Positions 18,066-27,799 of a DNA stretch of 64,000 bases are shown here, in pieces (the first letter of the stretch is position 1; each line of letters begins with the position of its first letter). The notes under the pieces were generated by a model. The model ran no database searches, was not told the DNA's origin, and was given only the letters and a program-made list of their open reading frames with translations. Made by a program: the position numbers and the translations under genes. The DNA is from an uncultured Pseudoalteromonas sp. (GTDB lineage Bacteria > Pseudomonadota > Gammaproteobacteria > Enterobacterales > Alteromonadaceae). The stretch is taken from contig CANLRB010000004.1 in NCBI GenBank assembly GCA_947493455.1, forward strand, positions 1-64,000. Reading direction: 5' to 3'.

Positions 18066-18689
18066 ATGAGCCAAGCTCGCGGAAATTTATTTATATTGTC
18101 GGCCCCTTCAGGTGCGGGCAAATCAAGCTTAATCAATGCACTTTTAGAGCGCCATAGTGATATGAAAGTATCGGTGTCGCACACCACCAGAGCGCCGCGA
18201 CCGGGTGAAGAAAATGGCGTACATTATCATTTTGTGTCTGCAGATGAATTCAAGCAACTCATCTCCCAAGATGGTTTTCTTGAATGGGCCCAAGTATTTG
18301 AAAAATACTATGGCACATCAAAGCAAAGTATTGAGCAGCAACTTGCGAATGGCATTGATGTTTTCCTTGATATCGACTGGCAAGGGGCACGTCAAATCCG
18401 TGAACTCGTTCCAACTGTGCGTACTATCTTTATCGCACCGCCATCAAAAGCAGAACTTGAGTCTCGTTTAAACAACCGAGGCCAAGACAGCGCTGAAGTC
18501 ATCGCAAGCCGTATGGCAAAAGCACAGTCAGAAACATCGCATTACAATGAGTTTGACTATCTGATCGTCAATGATGATTTTGATACAGCGCTTTATCAAC
18601 TAGAAACCATCGTATTTGCCGCGCGATTGGCGCAATCAAACCAAGCAATTAAGCATAAAGCGTTATTAGATAACTTATTAAGCGAATAA
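18066..18689 (+). CDS. gmk: Guanylate kinase
   Basis: A 207-residue cytosolic enzyme that phosphorylates GMP to GDP with ATP. The P-loop is [10 protein letters not shown] (about 12-21), followed by the GMP-binding segment [19 protein letters not shown] (about 38-56) and the [11 protein letters not shown] block (about 99-109). Length and motifs match the family. AGGA lies eight bases before the ATG. The gene opens the conserved gmk-rpoZ-spoT cluster and supplies the substrate class (GDP/GTP) used by SpoT. Confidence 0.97.
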   Translation: MSQARGNLFILSAPSGAGKSSLINALLERHSDMKVSVSHTTRAPRPGEENGVHYHFVSADEFKQLISQDGFLEWAQVFEKYYGTSKQSIEQQLANGIDVFLDIDWQGARQIRELVPTVRTIFIAPPSKAELESRLNNRGQDSAEVIASRMAKAQSETSHYNEFDYLIVNDDFDTALYQLETIVFAARLAQSNQAIKHKALLDNLLSE

Positions 18690-18764
18690 ATCACTTTTTC
18701 TATTGGCTAAATTCAAGGCATCAAGTAAACTATGCCTTTGCGTATAAATAATTTGGAGTGCTAA

Positions 18765-19040
18765 ATGGCTCGAGTAACTGTTGAAGATGCAGTAGATAAA
18801 ATTGGTAACCGCTTTGACCTTATTTTAGTAGCGGCACGCCGTGCCCGCCAAATAGCGGTTGGTGGTAAAGATGCGATGGTTGAAGCTGAAAACGACAAAC
18901 CAACGGTTATCGCTTTACGTGAAATTGAAGAAGGTCTAGTGACTAGCGATTCTTTAGATTCAATCGAACGTGAAGAGCAGCACAGTCAAGAAGCAGCTGA
19001 AATTGCAGCTGTTGCAGCAATTGTTGGTGGCAACCAGTAA
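18765..19040 (+). CDS. rpoZ: RNA polymerase omega subunit
   Basis: A 91-residue subunit that helps assemble beta-prime into core RNA polymerase and forms one of the ppGpp sites. The start [20 protein letters not shown] and the helix [10 protein letters not shown] are diagnostic. GGAGTG precedes the ATG. It lies 75 bases after gmk and upstream of spoT, the usual order. Confidence 0.97.
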   Translation: MARVTVEDAVDKIGNRFDLILVAARRARQIAVGGKDAMVEAENDKPTVIALREIEEGLVTSDSLDSIEREEQHSQEAAEIAAVAAIVGGNQ

Positions 19041-19054
19041 TTGATTTTTGACAC

Positions 19055-19078
19055 AACGCCAGGTCACTGGCGTTGATG
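19055..19078 (+). terminator. Hairpin after rpoZ, possible weak terminator
   Basis: A perfect eight-base stem AACGCCAG/CTGGCGTT (19055-19074) with a four-base loop begins 15 bases after the rpoZ stop. The following sequence is only moderately T-rich, so this may attenuate rather than stop transcription into spoT. Confidence 0.45.
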
Positions 19079-19216
19079 CTTTCTACCTCCTCTTACCTCA
19101 TAAATTATCGAATATAGACGAATAAAGCATAGAGATTAGTATTAGGTACTAGTAAATCGGCTATCTTTAAAGTATATATTGTACAAAATCCCATATTGAC
19201 CCGTGTTGGAGCTTAA

Positions 19217-21322
19217 ATGTATCTTTTTGAAGGTCTTAAAAAGAACATCTCTGAATATTTATCAGCTGAGCAAGTTGAGCTGGTACAAAAAGCCTATGTT
19301 GTCGCACGTGATGCACATGAAGGACAAACGCGCTCGAGTGGCGAACCCTATATCACTCACCCCGTAGAAGTAACCCAAATACTCGCTAGCATGCGACTTG
19401 ATCACGAAACACTCATGGCCGCATTAATGCATGATGTGATTGAAGATACTGACTTTAGTCAAAACGATCTTGCTGCTATTTTTGGTGATACCGTTGCCGA
19501 GTTAGTGGAAGGCGTTTCTAAGCTCGACAAGTTAAGCTTTAAAGACAAAAAACAATTTCAGGCCGAAAACTATCGCAAAATGATTATGGCAATGACACAA
19601 GATATTCGTGTTATTTTAATCAAACTCGCCGATAGAACCCATAATATGCGTACATTGGGCGCATTGCGACCTGATAAACGTCGTCGCATTGCCAGAGAAA
19701 CCTTAGAAATATTTGCTCCAATAGCAAACCGCCTGGGTATTCATGATATTAAAAATGAATTAGAGGATTTAGGCTTTCAAGCACTTTACCCAATGCGTCA
19801 TCGCGCACTGAAAAACGAAGTCGCAAAAGCACGGGGTAATCGTAAAGAGATTATTCAAAATATTCAGGACGAAATTGAATCGCGTATTTCCGAATCAGGC
19901 ATTGAAGCGGAGGTGAGCGGGCGCGAAAAGCATCTTTACAGCATTTATAAAAAAATGTTGAACAAAGAACTCATGTTTAATGAAGTGATGGACATATACG
20001 CGTTTAGAATTGTCGTCGACTCACTCGATACCTGTTATCGCGTATTAGGTGTGGCGCACAATTTATACAAGCCTATCGAAACGCGTTTTAAAGATTATAT
20101 CGCAGTACCTAAAACAAATGGCTATCAATCTTTGCATACATCGCTAGTTGGCCCTCACGGTATTCCTGTTGAGATTCAAATTCGTACCCATGAAATGGAC
20201 CACATGGCCGACAAAGGGGTTGCAGCGCATTGGATGTATAAAAAGTCGGGCGATAGTGCCGGCAATACAGCCCAACAACGAGCACGACAATGGATGCAGA
20301 GCTTACTCGAATTACAACAAAGTGCTGGGTCTTCGTTTGAATTTGTCGAAAACGTAAAAACAGAACTGTTCCCCGAAGAAATATATGTCTTTACGCCAGA
20401 TGGACGCATTATCGAACTGCCGATGGGTGCGACCGCTGTTGACTTTGCCTATGCCGTTCACACCGATGTAGGTAATACCTGTGTTGGCGTACGTGTTAAT
20501 CGCAAACCGTACCCGCTGAGCAAAGCATTGGATACCGGACAAACCGTCGAAGTAATCACGAGTTCTGGCGCCCATCCAAATGCCACTTGGCTTAACTTTA
20601 TCGTGACCGGTAAAGCGCGTTTAGGTGTTCGTAATTATCTTAAAAACCAGCAACAAGAAGAAGCCATGCTGCTTGGTCGTCGCTTACTAGAATCAGCATT
20701 AGGCGAATATAACCTGAGCGATATTGGCGAAGACGCAATCAACCGCGTACTTGAAGAAGACCAAATTGAAAGCTTAGATGATTTGCTCAATGAAATTGGT
20801 GCTGGTAACTTAATGAGCATTCTTGTCGCTCGTCGACTATTGCAGTCGGATATTGATGATATTGACGAGTTTGCACAAAATACCAAAGCGGCCATTATCG
20901 GCACTGAAGGTATGCTAGTTAGTTACTCCAAATGCTGCCGCCCTGTGCCTGGTGACGATATTGTTGCCTATGTAAGCCAAGGAAAAGGGCTAACCGTGCA
21001 TCGTCACGAATGTAAAAATATTCGTGGTTGGGAAAGTGAGCCATCTAAATACTTTGTCGTAAAGTGGGAAGATGCGCCAGAAAAAGAATATATTGCAGCG
21101 CTGCGCATTGAAATTATAAATCATCAAGGCGCGCTTGCTAAATTAACCAATGTGGTAGCCACAACTCAGGCGAATATAGTCGAGATTACAACAGACGAAA
21201 AAGAGAGTAATCTTTATGTGATTGATTTAGGCGTCACCGTAAAAGACCGTATTCACGTCGCAAACATTATGCGTCGCATTCGTGTTATGCCTGATGTGCA
21301 AAAAGTCTACCGCCGAAAGTAA
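19217..21322 (+). CDS. spoT: Bifunctional (p)ppGpp synthetase/hydrolase
   Basis: A 701-residue RelA/SpoT homologue that controls the stringent response. An N-terminal HD hydrolase domain is intact (MHDVIEDTDF, about 74-83), followed by the synthetase domain (about 210-340), a TGS domain (about 385-450) and a C-terminal ACT domain (about 625-700). The intact HD site and the gmk-rpoZ-spoT position mark it as SpoT rather than RelA. TGGAG precedes the ATG. It has a 176-base leader of its own; ridA follows after 12 bases and is probably co-transcribed. Confidence 0.97.
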   Translation: MYLFEGLKKNISEYLSAEQVELVQKAYVVARDAHEGQTRSSGEPYITHPVEVTQILASMRLDHETLMAALMHDVIEDTDFSQNDLAAIFGDTVAELVEGVSKLDKLSFKDKKQFQAENYRKMIMAMTQDIRVILIKLADRTHNMRTLGALRPDKRRRIARETLEIFAPIANRLGIHDIKNELEDLGFQALYPMRHRALKNEVAKARGNRKEIIQNIQDEIESRISESGIEAEVSGREKHLYSIYKKMLNKELMFNEVMDIYAFRIVVDSLDTCYRVLGVAHNLYKPIETRFKDYIAVPKTNGYQSLHTSLVGPHGIPVEIQIRTHEMDHMADKGVAAHWMYKKSGDSAGNTAQQRARQWMQSLLELQQSAGSSFEFVENVKTELFPEEIYVFTPDGRIIELPMGATAVDFAYAVHTDVGNTCVGVRVNRKPYPLSKALDTGQTVEVITSSGAHPNATWLNFIVTGKARLGVRNYLKNQQQEEAMLLGRRLLESALGEYNLSDIGEDAINRVLEEDQIESLDDLLNEIGAGNLMSILVARRLLQSDIDDIDEFAQNTKAAIIGTEGMLVSYSKCCRPVPGDDIVAYVSQGKGLTVHRHECKNIRGWESEPSKYFVVKWEDAPEKEYIAALRIEIINHQGALAKLTNVVATTQANIVEITTDEKESNLYVIDLGVTVKDRIHVANIMRRIRVMPDVQKVYRRK

Positions 21323-21334
21323 GGAAAACACTTA

Positions 21335-21727
21335 ATGACAAAATCTATTATTAGTACTGATAAAGCACCTGCAGCAATTGGCACTTATAGCCAAGCGGTT
21401 AAAGTCGGTTCAACAGTTTATCTTTCAGGGCAAATTCCACTTATTCCTGAAACAATGGAAATGATTTCTGATGACTTTACAGAGCAAACACACCAAGTAT
21501 TTAAAAACTTAGTCTCTGTCTGTGAAGCAGCTGGTGGCGAAATTCAAAATATGGTGAAGGTTAATATTTTCTTAACTGATCTTTCTAACTTCGCAACAGT
21601 GAACGAAGTAATGAGTCAATACTTCGTTGAACCATACCCAGCTCGCGCTGCCATTGGTGTTAAAGAATTACCAAAAGGGTCGCAAGTGGAAATTGACGGT
21701 ATTTTAGAGCTGCCATCAACAAACTAA
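21335..21727 (+). CDS. ridA: RidA-type enamine/imine deaminase
   Basis: A 130-residue Rid (YjgF/YER057c) family protein. It speeds hydrolysis of reactive 2-aminoacrylate and related enamines formed by PLP enzymes. Family features are the N-terminal [27 protein letters not shown], and the C-terminal [23 protein letters not shown], which includes the substrate-binding Arg of the PARA motif. It lies 12 bases after spoT with an AAGGAAAA ribosome site, so the two share a transcript. A strong terminator follows. Confidence 0.95.
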   Translation: MTKSIISTDKAPAAIGTYSQAVKVGSTVYLSGQIPLIPETMEMISDDFTEQTHQVFKNLVSVCEAAGGEIQNMVKVNIFLTDLSNFATVNEVMSQYFVEPYPARAAIGVKELPKGSQVEIDGILELPSTN

Positions 21728-21763
21728 TTACCTTTATTTGTATGAATATTTACAAATAAATAG

Positions 21764-21790
21764 AAAAAGAGCCAATTGGCTCTTTTTTTT
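21764..21790 (+). terminator. Terminator after ridA
   Basis: A GAGCCAATTGGCTC palindrome (21769-21782), flanked by five A upstream and eight T downstream. It marks the end of the spoT-ridA transcript. Confidence 0.85.
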
Positions 21791-21843
21791 TACCCTGAAA
21801 ACTCGCTATAGTTAATCTAGCTTGTCAACAAAAGGGTTAATAG

Positions 21844-23454
21844 GTGTTTAAACTTAATAATAAAAATCAGGTTGTGTTAACCATAGACGCAGAAAACCCC
21901 ATGCCGCCCAGTGCGGATTTTGTATTACAAGCATTAGATCACTCCGACTTTTGTGATTGCTTTGTATTAAAAGCCGACGTTTTAGCCGCATTTAAAGATG
22001 CCGACTTTGTTGAACTCGTGGTTGCCGAAAAACGCAACGCCCATTTAGAAGTAGCAATTGCTGATGATAAAATGTCGGCCAAAGCGACTTTATATTGCGC
22101 CTACGGCGGCGAAATGATTAACCTTGACCAAGCTAAAGAGCAACTCAGTCAAAGCGGTTTGCAAAAAGGCATTGACGATACCCAACTTGAATCTTTACTT
22201 GCGCAACAATTTGAAAGCCTTCCCGGAGCGACGCACAAAAAGCAAATCGCGAAAGGCCATGAATCACAACCAGGTAAAGACGGCTACTTAGAAAAACATG
22301 TCACTACTCTCGCAGAACGAATTCGAGAACCTAAAAAGCAGGAAGATGGTTCCGTCGATATGCGCGACTTTGGCAAGCTTGCCAGTGTTAAAGTGGGTGA
22401 ACTGCTCATCACACAACACTTTGCCACACTCGGCCATGATGGTTATGACGTCGTCGGTGAAATTATCAAAGCCAAGCCCGGCAAAGACTGCAAACTCATC
22501 GCCGGCGATGGCGCACATATAAACCCAAAAAACCCATCACAATTACTCGCATCAATAGCCGGTGTGCCGGTTGATAGTAACCATGGCATGCGTGTTGATG
22601 ATGTATTTACAATTGCCGACGTCAATGTAAAGTCAGGCCATATTGAATTTGACGGTTCAATTATCATAACTCACAACGTCGAGCCCGGTATGAAAGTAAC
22701 CGCCAAAGGTGATATCAATGTCATGGGTACGGTTGAATCCGCAGAATTAAGTGCGACAGGCAGCATTATTATTAAGCAAGGCTGTATTGGTCATCAATTA
22801 AAAAATGAAGATACGTTGTCGTGCGTCATTGACTGTAAAGGTGAATTAGAAGTGAGCCATGCTCAATATACATATTTAGCGGGCAACAATATTAAAATAC
22901 AAAAACAAGTGAGTCACTGTCAGCTAAAAGCAAAAAACCATATTAAAATTGGGTCACCCGATAGCCGAAAAGGTAAACTGATTGGTGGCAAAGTGCTTGA
23001 CTGTAAAACAATGGAGTGCGGCGAAGTAGGTACAGAAAAAGGCGCACCAACGCAGGTTTATTTAGGGCAATCGGCATTTTTACTCAAAGAGAAAGCCGAC
23101 GAAGTATTTGAAAAAATGCAAAGCACCAATAAATTGCTCGAGCAGCTTGAAACTGACTTTGATAAAGCACTAATGGTCGAAGATGCCGAAAAACAGCAAG
23201 AGCTACTTATCGAAATTAGTGATCAACAAGCCCATTGTGAAAAACTTATAGAGCTGCTACCGGCACATGCAGCCAAATTTGAAAAAGCAGCGCATTATAT
23301 TACTAATTTTTGCACCCTTGAAATCACCAATGCCATGCACCCAAATGTTGAACTCAAAATCTTTAACAAAGGGTTTAAGGCTGCCCGTGAATACCCCCCT
23401 CTCAGTGCGATAATTGTGAAAGGAAAAATCGATCTCGCTTTTAAAACAACGTAA
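21844..23454 (+). CDS. FapA (DUF342) family protein
   Basis: A 536-residue protein resembling the FapA/DUF342 family: an N-terminal alpha/beta part (about 1-165), a central right-handed parallel beta-helix of repeated short strands (about 170-410, with segments such as GDINVMGTVESAELSATGSI), and a C-terminal coiled coil rich in Glu, Gln and Lys (about 415-480). Relatives have been linked to polar localisation and flagellar or membrane-associated functions, but no clear activity is established. The start is GTG at 21844. No flagellar gene is close by. It is placed between spoT-ridA and asnC-trmH, interrupting the enterobacterial spoT-trmH order. Confidence 0.85.
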   Translation: MFKLNNKNQVVLTIDAENPMPPSADFVLQALDHSDFCDCFVLKADVLAAFKDADFVELVVAEKRNAHLEVAIADDKMSAKATLYCAYGGEMINLDQAKEQLSQSGLQKGIDDTQLESLLAQQFESLPGATHKKQIAKGHESQPGKDGYLEKHVTTLAERIREPKKQEDGSVDMRDFGKLASVKVGELLITQHFATLGHDGYDVVGEIIKAKPGKDCKLIAGDGAHINPKNPSQLLASIAGVPVDSNHGMRVDDVFTIADVNVKSGHIEFDGSIIITHNVEPGMKVTAKGDINVMGTVESAELSATGSIIIKQGCIGHQLKNEDTLSCVIDCKGELEVSHAQYTYLAGNNIKIQKQVSHCQLKAKNHIKIGSPDSRKGKLIGGKVLDCKTMECGEVGTEKGAPTQVYLGQSAFLLKEKADEVFEKMQSTNKLLEQLETDFDKALMVEDAEKQQELLIEISDQQAHCEKLIELLPAHAAKFEKAAHYITNFCTLEITNAMHPNVELKIFNKGFKAAREYPPLSAIIVKGKIDLAFKTT

Positions 23455-23478
23455 TTATATAGGTCATTAATAAAAAGT

Positions 23479-23946
23479 ATGCACACAACGCCTTCCTACC
23501 AAATCGACAACCTTGATAAGTCAATTTTACATGCGTTAATGGATAACGCACGCACCCCGTATGCAGAACTTGCTAAGAACTTTGATGTCAGTGCAGGCAC
23601 AATTCATGTGCGCGTTGAAAAAATGAAGCAAGCAGGCATTATCAAAGGCACCCGAGTGGTAATTGATGCTAAAAACTTAGGTTATGACGTGTGTTGCTTT
23701 ATTGGTATAAATTTAAAAAATGCAAAAGATTACCCCTCGACGATTGAACGTCTTAATGCACTTGAAGAAGTCGTAGAAGCCTATTACACCACAGGCAACT
23801 ACAGTATTTTTATCAAAGTGATGACCCGCTCGATTGAACATTTACAAAATGTACTGATTAATAAAATTCAAGCAATCGACGAGATCCAGTCAACCGAAAC
23901 CCTAATTTCACTACAGCACCCAATCAATCGCGAAGTGATGCCTTAA
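23479..23946 (+). CDS. asnC: AsnC transcriptional regulator (Lrp/AsnC family)
   Basis: A 155-residue regulator: an N-terminal helix-turn-helix (about 12-65) and a C-terminal RAM ligand-binding domain (about 72-150). The core (NARTPYAELAKNFDVSAGTI, then HVRVEKMKQAGIIKG, and KIQAIDEIQSTETLI) is very close to my recollection of E. coli AsnC, which senses asparagine and activates asnA. No asnA lies in the window, so its target must be elsewhere or asparagine synthesis differs. It follows the FapA-like gene by 24 bases and probably shares its transcript. Confidence 0.92.
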   Translation: MHTTPSYQIDNLDKSILHALMDNARTPYAELAKNFDVSAGTIHVRVEKMKQAGIIKGTRVVIDAKNLGYDVCCFIGINLKNAKDYPSTIERLNALEEVVEAYYTTGNYSIFIKVMTRSIEHLQNVLINKIQAIDEIQSTETLISLQHPINREVMP

Positions 23947-23975
23947 TTGCACCCAGCTTCTGGCACAGGTATAAT
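23947..23975 (+). promoter_or_regulatory. Near-consensus sigma-70 promoter for trmH-recG
   Basis: TTGCAC (23947-23952) and a perfect TATAAT (23970-23975) are separated by exactly 17 bases, starting one base after the asnC stop. Only one base of the -35 deviates from TTGACA by substitution plus one neighbouring change. The trmH ATG follows 27 bases on, giving a short leader with GGGAGAG as ribosome site. Confidence 0.8.
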
Positions 23976-24002
23976 CGCCGCGATTTTTATTGGGAGAGCA
24001 GT

Positions 24003-24695
24003 ATGGCCACAAATCGCTATAAACGAGTTAAATCGGTATTAGACAAGCGCCAACTTGATTTAACCGTGTGTTTAGACGAAGTACACAAGCACCATAATTT
24101 ATCTGCGATTGTACGCACCGCCGATGCCATTGGCTGTCACCATGTACACGCTGTGTGGCCTAGAGAACAACGTAGACTAACCAATAACACCTCTGGCGGC
24201 AGTAAAAACTGGGTCGAAACGCATATGCATGATGAAGTCGGCGATGCGATTGCGGCAATCAGAGAACAGATCCCTGGGGTACAAGTACTCGCCACCAACT
24301 TATCTGACAGCGCTGTGGATTTTCGTGAAATTGACTATACCAAACCAACGGCAATCATTGTTGGCCAAGAACGAGATGGTATTTCAGACGAAGCACTATC
24401 ACATGCTGATCGCCATATTGTTATTCCAATGGAAGGTATGGTGCAGTCACTTAATGTATCTGTTGCAGCTGCGCTTATTTTATACGAAGCACAGCGACAA
24501 CGCGAAAATGCAAACATGTATTTGCCGAACGACGACCTTGATAAAAATACCAAGCACACCTTGTTATTTGAAGGCTGCCACCCAATTATCGCAAAGCAAT
24601 GTCGACAAAAAGGCTTGCCCTACCCTGAACTCGATGATGAGGGCGAGATTGTTGCAAGCGAAGAATTTTGGAATAAACTGAGATTCAAACAATAA
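24003..24695 (+). CDS. trmH: tRNA (guanosine-18)-2'-O-methyltransferase
   Basis: A 230-residue SPOUT-class methyltransferase that methylates ribose O2' of G18 in the tRNA D-loop using S-adenosylmethionine. Motif 1 is HHNLSAIVRTADAIG (about 30-44, with the catalytic Arg), motif 2 AIIVGQERDGIS (about 117-128), and motif 3 IPMEGMVQSLNVSVAAAL (about 141-158) forms the knot. Length fits E. coli TrmH (229). It has its own strong promoter and is followed after 75 bases by recG. Confidence 0.96.
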   Translation: MATNRYKRVKSVLDKRQLDLTVCLDEVHKHHNLSAIVRTADAIGCHHVHAVWPREQRRLTNNTSGGSKNWVETHMHDEVGDAIAAIREQIPGVQVLATNLSDSAVDFREIDYTKPTAIIVGQERDGISDEALSHADRHIVIPMEGMVQSLNVSVAAALILYEAQRQRENANMYLPNDDLDKNTKHTLLFEGCHPIIAKQCRQKGLPYPELDDEGEIVASEEFWNKLRFKQ

Positions 24696-24770
24696 ATTCG
24701 CACCTAATTCAACTTGATGTTACTTAGCCAAGCTGTTAAAAAATAAAATCATTTTATAAAAAGGGTAACA

Positions 24771-26849
24771 ATGGCTGTTCATCTTGCACAATATCCAGTA
24801 AATCAGTTAAAAGGTGTCGGGCCTAAAATGGCCGAACGCCTTGCCAAGCTACATATTACAACGGTGCAAGATCTCTTATTTCATCTGCCAATGCGCTATG
24901 AGGATCGCACTCGCATTTACCCGATCGCCGAGCTACAGGCGCATTACCAAGTAAGCGTTGAGGCGCGCATCGAAACCGCTAATATTACACAGGGTAAACG
25001 GCGCATGCTTAACGTCATGATAAATGATGGTTCAGGTAGGCTTACACTGCGCTTTTTTACCTTTAGCGCCGCACAAAAAAATAATTTACAACCGGGTTGT
25101 TTAATTCGTTGCTTTGGTGAAATCCGTCGCGGACGAAATGGTTTTGAAATGGTGCATCCTGACTACAAAGTCATCGATGAAAACAAACACAATCACGTTG
25201 AAGAAAGCCTCACACCTGTCTACCCGACCACAGAGGGATTGAAACAAATTACACTGCGTAATTTATCTCAACAAGCAGTTGAGTTACTAACTCGTCATGA
25301 TATTGAAGAGCTACTCCCACCCCAGTTTCAACCGCAAGGACAAAGCCTAAAAGAAGCCCTACTGACACTACATCGACCATCGCCGGATGTTAGTACGCTA
25401 CTACTTGAACAAGGCAATCACCCGGCCCAGCAGCGACTCGCTTTTGAAGAGCTATTAGCACAGAATTTAAGCCTATTAAAACTGCGCCAAAAAGGGCAAG
25501 CCCATAAAGCGGTAGCACTAGCGCCCAATAACCCGCTTGAAGCACAGCTTCTCGGCGCCCTGCCATTTAAACCAACCAATGCACAAAACAGAGTTGTGGC
25601 AGAAATTAAACAAGATTTACAGCAGCACTTTCCGATGATGCGATTAGTGCAAGGCGATGTTGGCTCAGGAAAAACGTTAGTCGCCGCACTTAGCGCATTA
25701 GTCGCAATCAGCAAAGGCTATCAAGTTGCGCTTATGGCACCGACTGAAATCCTCGCCGAGCAACATGCCAATGCATTTAAATCTTGGTTTGAACCACTTG
25801 GTATTGACGTGGCGTGGCTGGCGGGTAAAACAAAAGGCAAAGACCGTGCTGTTGCCCTTGAACAAATCGCATCTGGTGCAGCGCAAATGGTTGTTGGAAC
25901 CCACGCTCTATTTCAAGACCAAGTACAATTTAACAACCTCGCCCTAATTATTATTGATGAGCAACACCGTTTTGGCGTTCATCAGCGCTTAGAGCTGCGC
26001 GAGAAAGGCCGTTTTAACGATTGCTATCCACATCAACTTGTTATGACAGCAACCCCGATCCCGAGGACGTTGGCAATGACAGCCTATGCCGATCTAGAAA
26101 CATCTGTGATTGATGAACTACCACCGGGGCGCACACCGATTACCACAGTCGCTATTCCAGATACACGCCGGCAAGACATTATTAAACGGGTTGAGCAATC
26201 AGTCACACAAGACGGTCGACAAGTATATTGGGTTTGTACACTCATCGATGAATCTGAAGTATTGCAATGCCAAGCAGCTGAAGACACCGCAAAAGAACTC
26301 GCGGCTGCCCTGCCCAATATTTCGGTAGAGTTAGTTCATGGCCGTATGAAGCCCGCTGAAAAACAGTTTATTATGAGCGAGTTTAAAGCTGGCAAAATTG
26401 ACGTACTTGTCGCAACAACTGTCATAGAAGTAGGCGTCGATGTGCCCAATGCCAGTTTAATTATTATCGAAAACCCCGAACGCTTGGGGCTTGCACAACT
26501 CCACCAGCTGCGCGGACGTGTTGGCCGAGGTGCCATAGCGTCGCACTGTGTTTTGTTATACCACCCACCACTATCAGATACAGCACAAAAGCGTTTAGGC
26601 GTTTTACGTGATAGTAATGACGGCTTTGTTATCGCTCAGCGAGATTTAGAGATCCGTGGCCCAGGTGAGGTACTTGGCACCAAACAAACCGGCTTGGCGG
26701 AATTTAAAATTGCCGATTTGATCCGTGATAAAGCGCTCGTGCAACAGGCTCGCCCTATTGCTAAGCAACTATTGTTACAGCATCAAGAGCAAGTTGATGC
26801 AATTATTGCTCGTTGGTTGCCGGAGCGCGAACAGTTCGCTAAAGCCTAG
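24771..26849 (+). CDS. recG: ATP-dependent DNA helicase RecG
   Basis: A 692-residue monomeric helicase that reverses stalled replication forks and branch-migrates Holliday and D-loop structures. An N-terminal wedge/OB-fold (about 1-200, with DLLFHLPMRYEDRT) precedes helicase motifs I (GDVGSGKT), II (DEQH), III (TATPIPRT) and VI (LHQLRGRVGRG). Length matches the family. AAGGGT precedes the ATG. Its stop overlaps the stop of the convergent RNase Z gene by four bases, so no terminator fits between them. Confidence 0.97.
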   Translation: MAVHLAQYPVNQLKGVGPKMAERLAKLHITTVQDLLFHLPMRYEDRTRIYPIAELQAHYQVSVEARIETANITQGKRRMLNVMINDGSGRLTLRFFTFSAAQKNNLQPGCLIRCFGEIRRGRNGFEMVHPDYKVIDENKHNHVEESLTPVYPTTEGLKQITLRNLSQQAVELLTRHDIEELLPPQFQPQGQSLKEALLTLHRPSPDVSTLLLEQGNHPAQQRLAFEELLAQNLSLLKLRQKGQAHKAVALAPNNPLEAQLLGALPFKPTNAQNRVVAEIKQDLQQHFPMMRLVQGDVGSGKTLVAALSALVAISKGYQVALMAPTEILAEQHANAFKSWFEPLGIDVAWLAGKTKGKDRAVALEQIASGAAQMVVGTHALFQDQVQFNNLALIIIDEQHRFGVHQRLELREKGRFNDCYPHQLVMTATPIPRTLAMTAYADLETSVIDELPPGRTPITTVAIPDTRRQDIIKRVEQSVTQDGRQVYWVCTLIDESEVLQCQAAEDTAKELAAALPNISVELVHGRMKPAEKQFIMSEFKAGKIDVLVATTVIEVGVDVPNASLIIIENPERLGLAQLHQLRGRVGRGAIASHCVLLYHPPLSDTAQKRLGVLRDSNDGFVIAQRDLEIRGPGEVLGTKQTGLAEFKIADLIRDKALVQQARPIAKQLLLQHQEQVDAIIARWLPEREQFAKA

Positions 26850-27799
26850 TCACACAGTTCGCTTTCATTTTTATGTTTGGCAACGTCGAACACTAAGCCA
26901 TCGTATGCAAGCACTAACTCATTGTGAAAATAAGTCTTTGCCTCGCGTTCTAGCCCCTGCAACATGCCTTCGCCGTGATAACGGCTTGAAAAATGAAATA
27001 AAACCAAGGTAGGAACCGCAACCTTTTGAGCAAATTCAGCAATACGTTGTGCATCACTATGGCCTGTATAATGCGCTATTTTAAGTAAATCACATCGCAT
27101 AAACGTGGCTTCATGTACCAGTACATCGACCCCGTCAACGTAGTTTTCCAACAAACTTGGTTTATCGTTGTCGCCACAAATGATAATGCAACGTGGACGC
27201 CAACTAAAATAAGTGAATTGTTCTGACTTAAGTTGCTGCCCCACATACATCACATCTATACCTTTTTGCAATGCATTGAAGTGTGGCCCGCTCTCAATAT
27301 TTGCCTCTGCCAATTTCGTCAACTTCAGCTTACGTGGCACATCCGTTTCGGTAATTTTAAAACCAACACTCGGCACACGATGCTGTAACGGCATAATCTC
27401 GATTTCACAGCCTGGCGCCGATACGCTCTCGGTGATGGCTTCCCACGGCTGCGTTACTAACTCAAAACCCGGTTCCATCTCGGTAAGTTCAAAACAATTC
27501 AAAACGAAATCAATAATCGCCTGTGGCGCAATAAGTGTCACAAGCTCTTTGCGGCCACTCATACTGATTGAAGCAAGTAACCCCGGCAAACCATAGCAAT
27601 GATCACCATGAATATGGGTAATAAGAATAGTACTCAAGTGGTAAGCATTAAGTTGGCTTTTGGCAATTTGATGTTGGGTCCCCTCGCCACAGTCGACTAG
27701 CAACCAAGATTTGGTGCTGTCTAACTGAACGCCCGTCGCACTGACATTGCGAGAGAGTGAGGGGCACCCAGATGAGGTACCCAAAAAATGGATTTTCAT
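26846..27799 (-). CDS. rnz: Ribonuclease Z (metallo-beta-lactamase fold)
   Basis: A 317-residue zinc endonuclease of the short RNase Z class, which cuts tRNA precursors after the discriminator base. The metal motif THIHGDH (about 61-67) is intact, with additional ligands HYTGHSDA and LFHFSSRY towards the C-terminus. The N-terminus IHFLGTSSGCPS is typical. It follows the acetyltransferase gene without a gap and converges on recG with a four-base overlap. Confidence 0.93.
   Translation of the reverse strand: MKIHFLGTSSGCPSLSRNVSATGVQLDSTKSWLLVDCGEGTQHQIAKSQLNAYHLSTILITHIHGDHCYGLPGLLASISMSGRKELVTLIAPQAIIDFVLNCFELTEMEPGFELVTQPWEAITESVSAPGCEIEIMPLQHRVPSVGFKITETDVPRKLKLTKLAEANIESGPHFNALQKGIDVMYVGQQLKSEQFTYFSWRPRCIIICGDNDKPSLLENYVDGVDVLVHEATFMRCDLLKIAHYTGHSDAQRIAEFAQKVAVPTLVLFHFSSRYHGEGMLQGLEREAKTYFHNELVLAYDGLVFDVAKHKNESELCD

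Noticed and set aside
20312-20904. Two frames of nearly 90 codons antisense to spoT
   Set aside because: They mirror the conserved SpoT coding region and have no start signals.
24229-24681. A 150-codon open frame inside trmH
   Set aside because: Out of frame with the clear TrmH sequence, lacks any family features and is Cys-, Leu- and Gln-rich as expected of a frame shadow.
27213-27596. A 127-codon frame antisense to RNase Z
   Set aside because: Lies opposite the conserved RNase Z coding region, with no ribosome site or recognisable domain.
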